Part shown: piece after piece, positions 1-11,077 of the stretch
Layout of the letters: every line of letters begins with the position of its first letter
How positions within the stretch are numbered: position 1 is the stretch's first letter
Made by a program: the position numbers and the translations under genes
Notes under the pieces: model-generated
Told to the model about the DNA's origin: nothing
Databases searched by the model: none
Seen by the model: only the letters and a program-made list of their open reading frames with translations
Assembly: GCA_965112735.1 (NCBI GenBank)
Contig: OZ218950.1
Location: forward strand, 7,340,488-7,404,487
DNA from: Phaeosaccion multiseriatum
Taxonomy: Eukaryota; Ochrophyta, other classes
DNA length: 64,000 bases
Direction of reading: 5' to 3'

Positions 1-2
1 TG

Positions 3-428
3 GAGTTCACCACGTGGAAGACCAAGGACCTGCTGAAGGAGCTGGAGGAGGGCAAGTGGGTGCCTGCTCTGGCGGGCAAGCGCAGCCTCATGAAGCCCCG
101 CGACAAGAAGGGGCCCAACAAGTGCCCGCCCATGTGGACGGACCTCATGACCAAGGCGGCGGACATCAGGCCGGAGTACCAGCGGGCCGTGGACCTCGTG
201 TATAAGGCCAGCGAGAGTGAGGAGGAGGAGGAGGAGAGCAGCAGCAGCGGCAGAAGCGGCGGAAGCAGCAGCGGCGGTAGTAGCAGCAGCAGTACCAGTA
301 GCAGCAGCAGCAGCAGAAGTAGCACCAGCAGCAGCACGGGAAGCACAGGAGGGTGGGGCAGCGGCTGGGGCGAGATGGAGGACGACGAGGACGAGTCCAA
401 GGATGAGCGGCCGCCAAGCCTGTTCTAA
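3..428 (+). CDS. 3' end of an unknown gene, Ser-rich C-terminus
   Basis: The frame is open from base 3 to a TAA at 426-428, so this is the last exon (or part of it) of a gene entering from the left. The visible 141 residues begin with a charged stretch (EFTTWKTKDLLKELEEGKW), continue with a conserved-looking basic segment (SLMKPRDKKGPNKCPPMW) and end in a run of Glu, a long Ser/Gly tract and a final acidic block. I do not recognise the family. The Ser/Glu tail is low complexity and probably disordered. Downstream sequence immediately becomes microsatellite-like, which supports the stop as the true end. Confidence 0.6.
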   Translation, partial: EFTTWKTKDLLKELEEGKWVPALAGKRSLMKPRDKKGPNKCPPMWTDLMTKAADIRPEYQRAVDLVYKASESEEEEEESSSSGRSGGSSSGGSSSSSTSSSSSSRSSTSSSTGSTGGWGSGWGEMEDDEDESKDERPPSLF

Positions 429-1916
429 GGGGGCGGCAGAACGGAACAAGAGGGTTGGTTGTACTTACATAGGAATTAAGTTAGGAGTAATTAGGTAAGA
501 TTTGGGAGGATAGATGAAGCAACAGACTGGTAGGGTAGGGGGCTACACAGAGGGACAGACCATAGGCGTCGTCCCCGAGCTGCACAGCACCAGAGGCACG
601 AGCGCGAAGAGGGAGGGGGGGGGAGGGAGGGGTGCATACACATACACATACACACGCACACGGCGCTTCTTCGCTTCTTGTTTGGCTTTGCCTTGGCGGA
701 CGGTGGTTAGTGTTCGGGTTAGGGTTACAGTAGGGTTAGGACGGACGGTGACTGCTTGAGCTTGGGCTTGGGTCGGGCTCAGATTGAGGCGGCTGAGGGA
801 GGCGGTTGATAGGAGACGGCATGGAGAGAGTCGACGGTGGCAGCGCATCGATGGAGGGGCTCAGGGACCGAATGGGACTGATGCACGGGCAGCAGCAGAA
901 GCAGCAGCAGGAGGAGGAGGAGGAGGAGGAGGAGCTGCGGCGGAGAGGAGAGGGGGGAGACCCCGTTTCCACCAGGGGACTCGCGTGTGCCAGACGCAGC
1001 GTGTGCCAGACACAGACACAGACACAGACACAGACACAGCTTCCACTTGCTGTCGAGTCGCAGATTAGAAGAGGGTCGAGGGGGTCGAGCGCACGCACCA
1101 CGCACACGCCCACAGGCCCACAGGACCCGCCGTGCATAGCAATGTCAAGTGCAAGCCATCTCAAGCCGAGGGCGCTCGGCTGACAGACAGGCCCCATCCC
1201 AAGGGCCTCTACAAGGGGGCGTCCCACCAGCTCCACTACACTGTCGGTTGAGCTCGGCACGATGTGGTCAGAGTTTCACTGTCCATGCCGCTCCCTTTTG
1301 CTGCTGAACAAGGTCTGACAGAATGTACATGATTTATTTACTGAATTCTTTTTGACGATACATGGCCAGTTATGCAGCGCAGCGCCTTCTCCCTGTCCGG
1401 CCCACAAGCACGAGCAGGCGCCACACCACCGCCACGCCATTCGACACCACGGAAGGGTGTGGAGCAGCGTCAGCGGCAGCTTCCACAGCTTCCACAGCTT
1501 CCACACAGCGCTGGGCAGCCGAATCTCGGCCACGACGTGGAGGCCCAAGCAAACCGACACCCAAACCGATACTCCCCTCCCCCGGGGTAGGAGGAGATAG
1601 CCTGAAGCGAAGCAGTCATTGTTGTATGAAGAGGACGCACCGCGTGTTCAGCGTTGCCAGAGTTGTCGCAAGTACTGAAGAGCTCAGCGCGGTAAGGACA
1701 GCAAAGGGGGCAGCAGCCACCGCGCCGAAGGGGCTGCGGCTGGCAGCGATAGTTTGAAGGTCCCCACCCGCCCCGCCCGGGGGGACTGGTGGGATCATGG
1801 GGAATCCAACGGGGTGGATGGGACTAAGGGCGAGGCTGAGACGCGTCTGCCCCGCCCTTCTCTCGCACCCCCCCCTTACCAAATTAAACAAGGCAAGTAT
1901 TTGTACGGACTGACTG

Positions 1917-1953
<37 letters not shown>

Positions 1954-2167
1954 GAGGCCATGAACCTGAAATGTTGCTGCCTCTAACCTGAATGTTGCTG
2001 CCTCTCCCTCTCGCTCTCGCGGCCAGTGTGCGTGAACCAAACTGTAGTTTTAATAAAAAAAAGAGCGAGCTGAGCTGTTCCTTCCTCAATCAGCCAATCA
2101 CCCCCCGCTTGAGTCGTGTGTCTCACTACTGACCCACCGCCAAACGCCTCGGAAAGACGACACAAAA

Positions 2168-2205
<38 letters not shown>

Positions 2206-2219
2206 TGCGGTCTGCTCTG
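429..2219. other. Intergenic, simple-sequence rich, no supported gene
   Basis: Convergent gap between the 3' end at 428 and the stop of the OTU protease at 2220. It holds poly-G and CA/CAGACA tracts, AGC/GGA trinucleotide runs near 890-935, GA repeats near 1918-1953 and a (TG)n tract at 2171-2203. Open frames here on both strands are short, of simple composition and show no family resemblance. I see no RNA gene. Confidence 0.5.
2171..2203. repeat. (TG)n microsatellite
   Basis: About 16 uninterrupted TG dinucleotides, just past the stop codon of the OTU-protease gene and thus likely in its 3' UTR. Confidence 0.9.
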
Positions 2220-4203
2220 CTACGGAGCAGGCACGACGCTGTTGTAGTGCGCCCCCAGGGCGAAGTAGTGCTCGTGGAAGGACAGCTTGAGGGGCTCCGC
2301 GTCGGCCTGCTCGTACGCCTCGCCCAAGCGGAGCACCGGAGCAGCTGCGGAGAACACCTAAGCACGCGACGCGATATATACACGCATGGAGTAAGCGAGG
2401 GAAGCGAGCGGGCACGCCGCATTCTTGTCGCATTCTACTGCTGGCCGGCAGCACCCGGGGGGGCCTCCCACGTACCTCGATGGGCAGCTTGAGGCCGTCG
2501 GAGAGGGCCCGGAGCTCCACCTGCCCCCCCCACTCCGCGCTGGTCTCAACCTAGCGGGCAGCAGCAGCACCACGCAGGCACAGGCATATCGACATGACGC
2601 AGGCACAGGCATACGGGCATACGGGCATACAGCCACGACGGATGGGATGGGGTGAGCCGCGGAAGCAAGAGACGTGCAACTCAACTTCAACTTGATCGAT
2701 CGAAGGGGGCTCTGGCTCAGCTCAGGCTCAGGCTTAGTCCCCCACCAACAGCGGTCATGTAGGCGGCCCCTTCCCGCCGGACAATAGCCACCTCTCACAC
2801 ACACATGTACCCACGACGTGACCGCCCCCCCAAGGCACACTTGTACTGACCTTGTCGCAGTACTGATCGAAGCTCTCCCCCTCGAGCTCCTCTGCTAGGA
2901 AGGCCTCGTACTCCCCCCTTGCCCCCCTCAGCTGCCGAGCCGCCACCCCCCGCAGCTCCTCGAAGGCCTCCTCGGTGAGGTCAGGCCGCCTGCCGGTTAC
3001 GCACAGCTGCCGAGCCACGGCTCTGCAGAGGGAGGGCAGGGCAGGAACAGAGCAGAAGGGCCGAGGGGGAGAGAGGACAGAAAGATTGATATCAGCAAGG
3101 CAGCTGGCCAGCCGGGCTCCGACCTCCCTCTCCCTCTCCCTCTCCCTCCGCCATCCCTCCCACCTGTACAAGCAGTGCCCGTCGCTCTTGATCTCTTCCA
3201 CCCGCAGGCCCAGGGCCCTAATGCCTTGCTGAATGGCCTCCAGCTCCACGTCCCTCGGGTCCGGGCCTCCGCTACGGCGCTCCTCCGCGATCCTGTCCTC
3301 CCTCTCTCTCTCCTTGGCTGCCTTCTTGTCTCGCTTGGCTTTTGCCTTGAGTCTCGCCTGCTCGCGGTGGGTTGGTCGGGGCATAGCAACGAGGGTGGGC
3401 AGTGTAAGACAAGCGCCTGGTAGCCTCTCCTCTCTTTTCCCGTGGGTCCACATTCACACTCACGCTCACACGCACGCACGCACGCACGCACCTTCTCGAC
3501 TTTTTGCCTCGCCCTGTCCGCCTCGGTCTCCCCGCTGTCTGCGCTGCCTGCACTTTTCTCGTCAGCAGCCCCCTCCCCCGCCGCGTTGGCAGCGATACTG
3601 AGCTTCTCCAAGCTCGCCTGCGCCGCTGCTGCTTCCCCTACAGAGTTGAGGTGCACGGCAGTAGGAGGAGCGAGCGATAGGGCGAGTGACTGCGAGCGCC
3701 TCATGACTGGAGACTACTGCGTGGCTGATTCCTTCGTGCTCAATCTAAAACGGCGCTTCGGCTCCCTGGCTCAAGCCCTCCCCCACCTCACTTAGTGGTT
3801 AGGCGGCCTCTTTACCTCGGGCCTCACGTACCTCCGCCGCCCTCCTCTTCTTGACGCTCCTCGCGCTCCTCCAGCTGCTGTAGCTCCTCGCGGTGCCTGG
3901 CTTTCATGGCATACTCCAGCTGAGAGCAGCGCAAAACAGTCAGAGAGAAATCATCAATTAAGGCTGTATCCTCATGCGCTTTCGTCGCTTGTGTATTTAT
4001 ATGTGTGAGAGGGGGGGGAGTTCCTCTCCCCCTTTTCTTTTCTCTCTCCTCCTCATTCACTCACTCACCCGCAGGGCCTCGGCCGCGGCCTCCTCCTTCC
4101 GGGCCTTACCCTTGGCCTTCTTCAGAAGCGCCCGGCCCTGCCCCTCTGCCTCCCGGGCCTCCTTCTTGTGCCGCGCTTCGACGTCTCTGTCCTCCATCTT
4201 CAT
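2220..4203 (-). CDS. OTUD6B: OTU-domain deubiquitinase, OTUD6B-like
   Basis: Seven exons read on the minus strand: 4069-4203, 3832-3919, 3492-3637, 3164-3357, 2851-3022, 2476-2550 and 2220-2357, all with GT/AG borders and matching phases, giving 315 residues. The N-terminal half is a charged coiled coil that includes KARHREELQQLEE, like the KHREEL segment of human OTUD6B. The OTU protease domain follows: catalytic Cys in SDGHCLYR (Cys about 185), the WGGQVELRALS strand, and the catalytic His in ALGAHYNSV (His about 307). OTU enzymes of this group cleave ubiquitin chains in the cytosol. The length matches the family (about 290-320). The start ATG at 4203 opens MKMEDRDVEARHKKEARE; a second ATG lies two codons later. 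It shares a short upstream region with the divergent sulfotransferase. Confidence 0.88.
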
Positions 4204-4577
4204 TAGTAGATAATCATCCTTCCTTCCTTTCAGGTTCCCGATTGCTAAAAGACCTTTTATTCGTCATCCGTGTTATTCCCGCTCCCACCTTTTCTTTGTT
4301 GTTCTCTCACACAACACGAGAAGGATTGCCTCCAGGAGAAGGACAGAGCGAAGGGAAGAGAAGACTGCCAGTAGAGTGAACGATAGGCAGGAATCGTGCC
4401 GTTCATCGTCTCGTCGGCAGCAGCACAAATAGCTACGTGCGGTTACGTGTGCGACTGGGAACAAGAACAACCCCTTACATTTACGCCACCTACGCAGGGC
4501 TAGGATTAACAGGTCTGCTCCTCACAGCAGGCGAGCAGCTGCAACGCACGTGGTGCCGTTGGTTGGTGTAGTGTGGT
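4204..4577. promoter_or_regulatory. Shared divergent upstream region
   Basis: 374 bp between the OTU protease (minus) and sulfotransferase (plus) start codons. It must contain both promoters or 5' UTRs. I see no TATA box at a convincing distance and no repeat. Confidence 0.4.
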
Positions 4578-6541
4578 ATGACGATTGGGGGCTCGTTTCG
4601 TCCGCTAGACATAGTTGTTGCAAGTGGCGGCCTCAGCAGCTGCACCAGCAGAGGCAGGGGAGAAAAGGGAGGAAGGAGATACTGGATGCTCAGGGCGCTG
4701 CCGCTTATGGTCTTCATCGCAGCGTACAAATTGGTGCTGCAGCCCATCTCGTCCTTGTCCTACGAGGTGTGGAGGCATGACTGGAGCTTCTCGCAGGGGC
4801 TCAAGGGCTATTTCCGAGCCAGGTGAGCCTTCGAGGTGTGCGGTCCTCGCCCTCCCGGGCCTTGCCCCTTTTGGAGTGACTGCACGAGCATCATCGTTGG
4901 GTCTTCCACGCCTCACTCTCACAACCTCTCCCTCCCCGTCATGGCCTTGTTTGCAGATGCAAGTGCGTGTTTGTGCATCTGCAAAAGACGGGAGGCACGA
5001 CAGTCGAGGTGAGAGCCGTGTGGAGGAGATGACACTCGCCGGGCGAGGGCAGCCACAGATGGCAGCAGACGCCATCAACTGCAGAGAGCACTGCTGTGCA
5101 GTCTGTGCAGCCTGTATTGTGCCCCTCTGAACTCTATTTCTCCTGCCCCCCCCCCCCCCTCAGAATCGGCTGTACTCGGTGGCTGGGGTACGGCTGCGCG
5201 GGTCCTGCCACGATAGGCCGGACGAGATCGAGCAAGGAGACCCGGAGGCGTGGGAAAGGTGAGTCGCCCCATTTCCCGTGAGGCGTTATCGTCGTAAGAG
5301 GAGCATTTTCGGAGTTATGTAGAGGTATATTGTCACCCCCTCCTCTGTGTGCGAGCAACCCAATGCTCCTAATGCCTAACTGACAACCCCGACTCGTCCC
5401 CCTCCACCCTCTACCCTCCTCCTGACACCAGCTACTTCAAGTTCTCTCTGGTGCGCAATCCCTACGCCGTGCTGGTGAGCACATTTGAGTACGACCGCCA
5501 GTTCGAGGGGCACCAAAGCTGGAAGGACGCCACCGAGGAGGGACACCAGGACCTTGCAAAGGTTAGTCAGGCGCCGCCATGCACCCAATACACATGGGCA
5601 AGCACATGGGCAAGCACATGGGCAAGCACATGGGCAAGCAGGGACCTCGTGTGGTTGAGGTGCAGGTGTGCTTCCCTGCGTCACTCTCTCCCTCCCTCCC
5701 TCCCGCAGATGGGCACTTCCAAGCATTACGAGGACTTCCGCCGTTGGCTGTCGTCCCCCGAGGGCAGGTGGGGGATGCATGAGCACGAAATGAGCCACGT
5801 CCTGTACGGGGACGAAGGGGAGCTCCTGGTGAGAGAGGGGGGGGCAGACCACGAGAGAGAGAGGGAGGGAGGGAGGGAGGGACGGAGGGACGGAGGCAAA
5901 GAGGGAGAGAGAGAGCGATGAGGAGAAAGACAGATAGAGTTATCTTTGCTACCCGCTTCCCACCCCCTCTGCCTGCCTTCCTTGCTTACCCTGCCTGTAA
6001 AGGTGGACCAAGTGGTCCGCTTGGAGGAGCTCGATCAGACCTGGAGGGACGTGGTGTGCAAGAAGGTGAGGAGTGAGCGTTGAGGTGGGCAGTGCTGGGC
6101 GGGTTGTGAGACAGACAGTGAGGGCCGAGTGGGTAGGTGCTATGTGCGAAAAGGTGGGGCAGAGTGAGGCCAGCGCGGAGACAGGCAGCCGCTTCCTTCC
6201 ACGCTGCGTGTGCCACTGTCGAAGCCGCCCTTCCTTCTGTCCGGGAGGGACAGTGAGGAAGGACAAGGCACTCATCACTAGAATCGCCATCCCTCCCTCC
6301 TCAGGCCAGACACTTGGACTGTGCGGCGTTCCCCGCCCCCTCCCGCAGCACGTCGCACGGCTTCTGGGGCCTGTACTATGACAGAGAGAGCGCCCTGCTC
6401 GTGCAGAGGGAGCTCAGCAAGGACTTCGAGAACTTCGGGTACCACATTGACAGCTGGAGGGGGGAGGGAGGGGAGGGAGGGGGTGGGGGGGAGCACCACC
6501 TCACAGCTGTGAGAGGTGGTGGCGGCAACGCAGTCCCGTGA
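4578..6541 (+). CDS. Type II membrane sulfotransferase
   Basis: Seven exons: 4578-4822, 4957-5008, 5164-5258, 5432-5561, 5709-5828, 6003-6065 and 6305-6541, giving 313 residues with consistent phases. A single hydrophobic segment (about 37-57, LRALPLMVFIAAYKLVL) suggests a Golgi signal anchor. The PAPS 5'-phosphosulfate loop is VFVHLQKTGGTTVE (about 86-99) and the 3'-phosphate site is FSLVRNPYAVLVSTFEYDR (Arg about 139), both typical of the sulfotransferase-2 / carbohydrate sulfotransferase families. It should transfer sulfate from PAPS to a glycan in the Golgi lumen; the acceptor cannot be told. The last exon ends in a Gly-rich tail. The start could instead be Met37, which would place the anchor at the very N-terminus. 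Confidence 0.82.
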
Positions 6542-7215
6542 GTGCGTGTGAGGAGGGACATGAGGCAGACTCGAGTGGGATCTCTCCATCCACTGCCTTC
6601 CATCCCTCCCTCGCGACGGTTGCTTGCATGGCGTGGTCAGTCCGTCCGTTCAGTCCCTGCTCGCCTACGCCTTCCCCAAACACCCACTTCAAGCACCCCA
6701 AGCTGATGCACTTGTTGCGGGTCTCCACTCAGTGGCAAAGAGCTCTGGTAGGTACCTTTTAGTGCGACGATGCGCATCATCATATGCGGAGGAGAGCACA
6801 GGCGGGCTCTCAGCCGCACAACGTCCATCGAGGGCAAGGAAGAGAAGGGCGGTAGGACTGGGGACGGTGGGGCGGGAGATACGGAGGCATACCGAGGCAT
6901 ACGAGGGCCTTTGCTGCCCTCTTGCCCTCTTGCCCCTCTCAGGCTGTAGATACACACTCGCTTGGCACAGCCATATTCTTTGGGGTAAAGCACTGCTAAG
7001 GGTAAAGCACTGCTGCTACATGTGCACGGGTGATGCACATGACGCTCACGGGATGAGGAAGCGCCACAGGCAGAGGCAGAGGCAGAGGCTCGACGACTTA
7101 GTGTAACTGAAAACTGAAAATGAATGAGACAGTTACAGGACTTGCCCTCTCAGCCCAGTGACGTCACGCGGTACTTCGGTACTTCCTACTCCGAGGCGTT
7201 TCCCTCTCTGCTCAG
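6542..7215. other. Convergent intergenic gap
   Basis: Lies between the sulfotransferase stop and the stop of the PPR-SMR gene. It has a short purine hexamer run near 7068-7090 (AGGCAG units) but no gene or structured RNA that I can support. Confidence 0.5.
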
Positions 7216-10200
7216 TCACGCGGCCCACACGGCGATGGCCCTCAGCGGGCGCCGCTCGTCTCGGCCGCCCCTCAGCCCCAGCGTCGAACGCGCGTGGTGC
7301 AGCAAACAAGCCCCCAGCCGCCCCTGCCCATATGCCTGCCCCTGCCCGTTTGACTGCACTACGCCCTCACCCTCTGGACCCCCCCCTCGCCCCTTGTGGC
7401 GCCCCCCCCCGGTGACCATGACGACTCGGAGTCCCCCCTCCCTCAGCGCCTCCTTCCTCTCCACCAAACACACGTGCCTCAGAGCGGCGATGGCCGTCCC
7501 CACCGAGAAGCCGCGTACGTCCATCACGTGCGCACCCTCGCCGCCACCGCTCCCTGCTCCCTCCGTATCACCACCCGCTGCATCATCCCCCCCTGCCGCT
7601 GCCCAGTGTTGGAAGAAGCCCTTCTCGAACCCCTCGCGGTACAGTGCGTCTGCGAACAAGACACGGGGGGAGCCCTTCCCCTCAGAGGCAGTCGGCTGCG
7701 AGGCACTCCCGTCAGAGGCACTCCCGTCAGAGGCACTTCGAGGAGCTTGAGCACCAACATGGTCGTCAGAATGGTCGCCGCCACCGCCCTTGACGACATC
7801 GCTGAGCAGCAGCGCTTCGACGGCGGCCTCCAGCACGCCCTTGCTCAGCACACCGAGCTGGCGCGCGTCCGACACCAGGCCCTCCACGTCTGACACCAGG
7901 TGCCGCTCCTCCTCCTCCTCCTCCTCCTCCCCGGCGGCGGCCGCCTGCCAGGCGCTTGCCGCCTCTCCGCAGGCATGGATCAGCGCCTCGTACGCGAGGG
8001 ACGACCCACGCAAGCCCTTACCACGCATCTCCGCCAGCAGCTCGGCACCCTTGACGTGCTCCCCGGCCTTGACACAAGCAAGGACGGCGGTGTCGAGCAC
8101 GTAGGGGCGGCCTTTGGGCATGCTGCGGAAGCAGGCAATGGCCCCGTCCGCGTCTTTGGCGTTTCCGTATGCTCGGATCACTTGATTGAACGTCACGGAG
8201 TTAGGCTCGAGCCCCCTCCCCTCCATCTCCTTCATGAGCTCCACGGCCGATACAGAATCTCCGACGGCAGCGAAGGCCCCAATGGCGGCGTTGTAGCACT
8301 GACGGTTGGGCAGGGGCGGCCGTGGTCCTGCAGAGTCCCCCTCTTGCTGCCCCTCCTCCATCCCCTCCATCCCCTCCATCATGCTGTTCAGCAGCTGGCG
8401 CGCCTTGCGTGGCTCCAGGGCCTTTGCACACGCATGAATGGCGGCCCCGTAGCACTTGACTGAGGGCCGCACTGGGGGATGACAGTCAATGGCCATGACC
8501 CGCAGCAGCTCCAACGCCGTCTCGCTGTCCCCAACCTGCGAGCAGGCCGCAATGGCGCAGGCGAAGGTCTCCGAGTCGGGCTGGAGCGCCCCTCCCTGCT
8601 GCTGCATCTCCTGCAGCAGCTCTAGCGCCAGCCCCTTCTGACCCGCCTTGCCGCACACGCTCATGACGGATGTGTAGCACAACAGGTTGGGCTCCACCCC
8701 GTCCGAGCGCATGTCCTCCAGCAGCGACAGCGCCGTCTTGAAGTCGGGAGGCTGACCCCAACCCTGATCATCCAGACCATCCTGACCGTGAATCTTGTTC
8801 TCCCTCCCCACCTCACCGTCCAGCTGGACCCCCTGCAGCCTTTCAGATCCGCAGCACATAATGGCGAAGTTGTAGACCTGTGGCGAGGGGGCCATGCCCA
8901 CCGAGCGCATCTCCTGCAGAAGGCTCAGCACCAGGCGCAGCTGCCCGCCCGCTGCGCACGCCTTGACTACCCCGGCGTAGACTGCCATCGTGGGCGTAGG
9001 CCCTCCCTCTGCCACCCCTTGCTGCATGCTTGCCAGCAGCCCTAGCGCGGCTTGTGCTCGGCCTCGAGCGGCTTTCGCTTGGGCTTGGGCCCCTCTGTCA
9101 TGTGCCGTGGGGCGGGGTGGGAGGGCTTCAGAGGACGCGTGTCTCGCGGCGCACGCTCGCACGGCCGCCGCAAAGCTCATCGCGTCGGGACGAGGATGAC
9201 GGGACTTCTGCCCCTCCTCCCCCTGCTGTGCCTGCCACCGCCGCTGCATGTCGGACAGCAGCCACAGGGCCGTGCGGTGCTCCTGCCCGCCGGCACGAGC
9301 ACACGCGCCGATGGCGGTGTTGTAGCTTATGGCATCGGGCTGGATCCCCTTGCTGCGCATCTCATCGAGCAGCTGGACGGCTCGCTGCGCCCCCCCTCTG
9401 CCGGAGCAGGCGCGTAGCTGGAGGTTATAGGAGTACGTCCTGGGGTACGACATGCTCTTCCTCGTGCGGTCAACGGCAGCAGCAGCAGCAGCAGCAGAAG
9501 GGGAGGGGGCGTGCACATCCGGCCAAGTCGCGCGTGCCCCGTGCTTGTTTTTGTTGAGCTTTCCCCACATGGGCCCCCGCAGCCCCAGCGCCTCTTCCAC
9601 GGCTCTTGCTGCCTCCCCAGCCACCAAATCTTCTGCCGAACCCCCTCTCTGGGAGCCCGAACCCCCCCCCTGCTGCTTGCCCTGCCGCTGGGGCTTCTGA
9701 CATGCTTGCAGCACGGTTTCAGTCACCCCCGGCGGCGGCATCTGCCCCCTCCTTACGAGGTCTGCAAGCAGCTCCAGCGCCAGGTCGACGGCCCCGCTCC
9801 TGCTCGCCTCCGTGATGGTAAGTGCGCAAGTGTCCAGCTCCTGCAAGGAGGTAGAGCCGGCGCCGCTCCAGTCACAGTCACTCGAGCGCGCCTCGGCCAG
9901 AATGGCTCGCGCGCGGTGGAAGCGGCGCTTCTGGACGGCCTCGAGCAATGCGGCGCTGTACAGGGCCCCGTCCGGCTGCTGCAGGCCCTTGTCCTTCACC
10001 AGCTCCAACACCTTCAGTGGGGAGGCGGCTGCAGCAGGAGGGGCACCACCACCACCACCACCACCACCAGCAGCAGCAGCGGTGCTTTCTTCTCTGGTGG
10101 TGCCTGTGCTCCCACTCATCCCCCTCCTGCTGCTGCTGCTGCCGTGCGCTTTGTGCCTCACGTGCCCATTGTAAGCACACGTAAAGGCGGACCACATGCT

Positions 10201-10365
10201 GCTCATGCTGCTGCTCGCACCGCCCCTTCTACTGGGAATGGCAGTGCTGCTAAACACCCGAACGGTGACTCGGCTCTTGCTGCTGCTACTGCTCCTCCTC
10301 CTCCTTCGCAGCAGGGGTCGAGAGCGGGAAGCTGCATGGCTCAGGCGCTGCACCGAAGCGGGCAT
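7216..10365 (-). CDS. PPR-SMR protein, organelle RNA-binding
   Basis: One uninterrupted exon of 1049 residues; the ATG at 10365 follows an upstream in-frame GTG and opens a basic, Ser/Arg-rich leader (MPASVQRLSHAASRSRPLL) typical of a mitochondrial or plastid transit peptide. From about residue 120 the protein is an array of pentatricopeptide units (for example YSYNLQLRACSGRGG, PDAISYNTAIGACARAG, PNLLCYTSVMSVCGKAG, PNSVTFNQVIRAYGNAK), many ending in the P-class pattern. The C-terminus (about 948-1049) is an Smr domain: MDVRGFS, then VVMVTGGGRHKG. PPR-SMR proteins bind and sometimes cleave organelle transcripts. The usual LDxHG motif reads MDVRG here, so the His is missing, while the TGxGxH-like loop is kept. 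Low-complexity Gly/Gln inserts interrupt several repeats. Confidence 0.87.
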   Translation of the reverse strand: MPASVQRLSHAASRSRPLLRRRRRSSSSSKSRVTVRVFSSTAIPSRRGGASSSMSSMWSAFTCAYNGHVRHKAHGSSSSRRGMSGSTGTTREESTAAAAGGGGGGGGAPPAAAASPLKVLELVKDKGLQQPDGALYSAALLEAVQKRRFHRARAILAEARSSDCDWSGAGSTSLQELDTCALTITEASRSGAVDLALELLADLVRRGQMPPPGVTETVLQACQKPQRQGKQQGGGSGSQRGGSAEDLVAGEAARAVEEALGLRGPMWGKLNKNKHGARATWPDVHAPSPSAAAAAAAVDRTRKSMSYPRTYSYNLQLRACSGRGGAQRAVQLLDEMRSKGIQPDAISYNTAIGACARAGGQEHRTALWLLSDMQRRWQAQQGEEGQKSRHPRPDAMSFAAAVRACAARHASSEALPPRPTAHDRGAQAQAKAARGRAQAALGLLASMQQGVAEGGPTPTMAVYAGVVKACAAGGQLRLVLSLLQEMRSVGMAPSPQVYNFAIMCCGSERLQGVQLDGEVGRENKIHGQDGLDDQGWGQPPDFKTALSLLEDMRSDGVEPNLLCYTSVMSVCGKAGQKGLALELLQEMQQQGGALQPDSETFACAIAACSQVGDSETALELLRVMAIDCHPPVRPSVKCYGAAIHACAKALEPRKARQLLNSMMEGMEGMEEGQQEGDSAGPRPPLPNRQCYNAAIGAFAAVGDSVSAVELMKEMEGRGLEPNSVTFNQVIRAYGNAKDADGAIACFRSMPKGRPYVLDTAVLACVKAGEHVKGAELLAEMRGKGLRGSSLAYEALIHACGEAASAWQAAAAGEEEEEEEERHLVSDVEGLVSDARQLGVLSKGVLEAAVEALLLSDVVKGGGGDHSDDHVGAQAPRSASDGSASDGSASQPTASEGKGSPRVLFADALYREGFEKGFFQHWAAAGGDDAAGGDTEGAGSGGGEGAHVMDVRGFSVGTAIAALRHVCLVERKEALREGGLRVVMVTGGGRHKGRGGGPEGEGVVQSNGQGQAYGQGRLGACLLHHARSTLGLRGGRDERRPLRAIAVWAA

Positions 10366-11077
<712 letters not shown>

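Noticed and set aside
716-741. Interstitial telomeric repeat (GGGTTAGGGTTACAGTAGGGTTAGG)
   Set aside because: Only three imperfect units; no sign of a fusion or subtelomeric context here.
736-1260. 174-codon minus-strand frame and several plus-strand frames at 0.8-1.7 kb
   Set aside because: Low-complexity composition (Ser, Cys-Val runs from CAGACA repeats), no family resemblance and no splice-supported partners.
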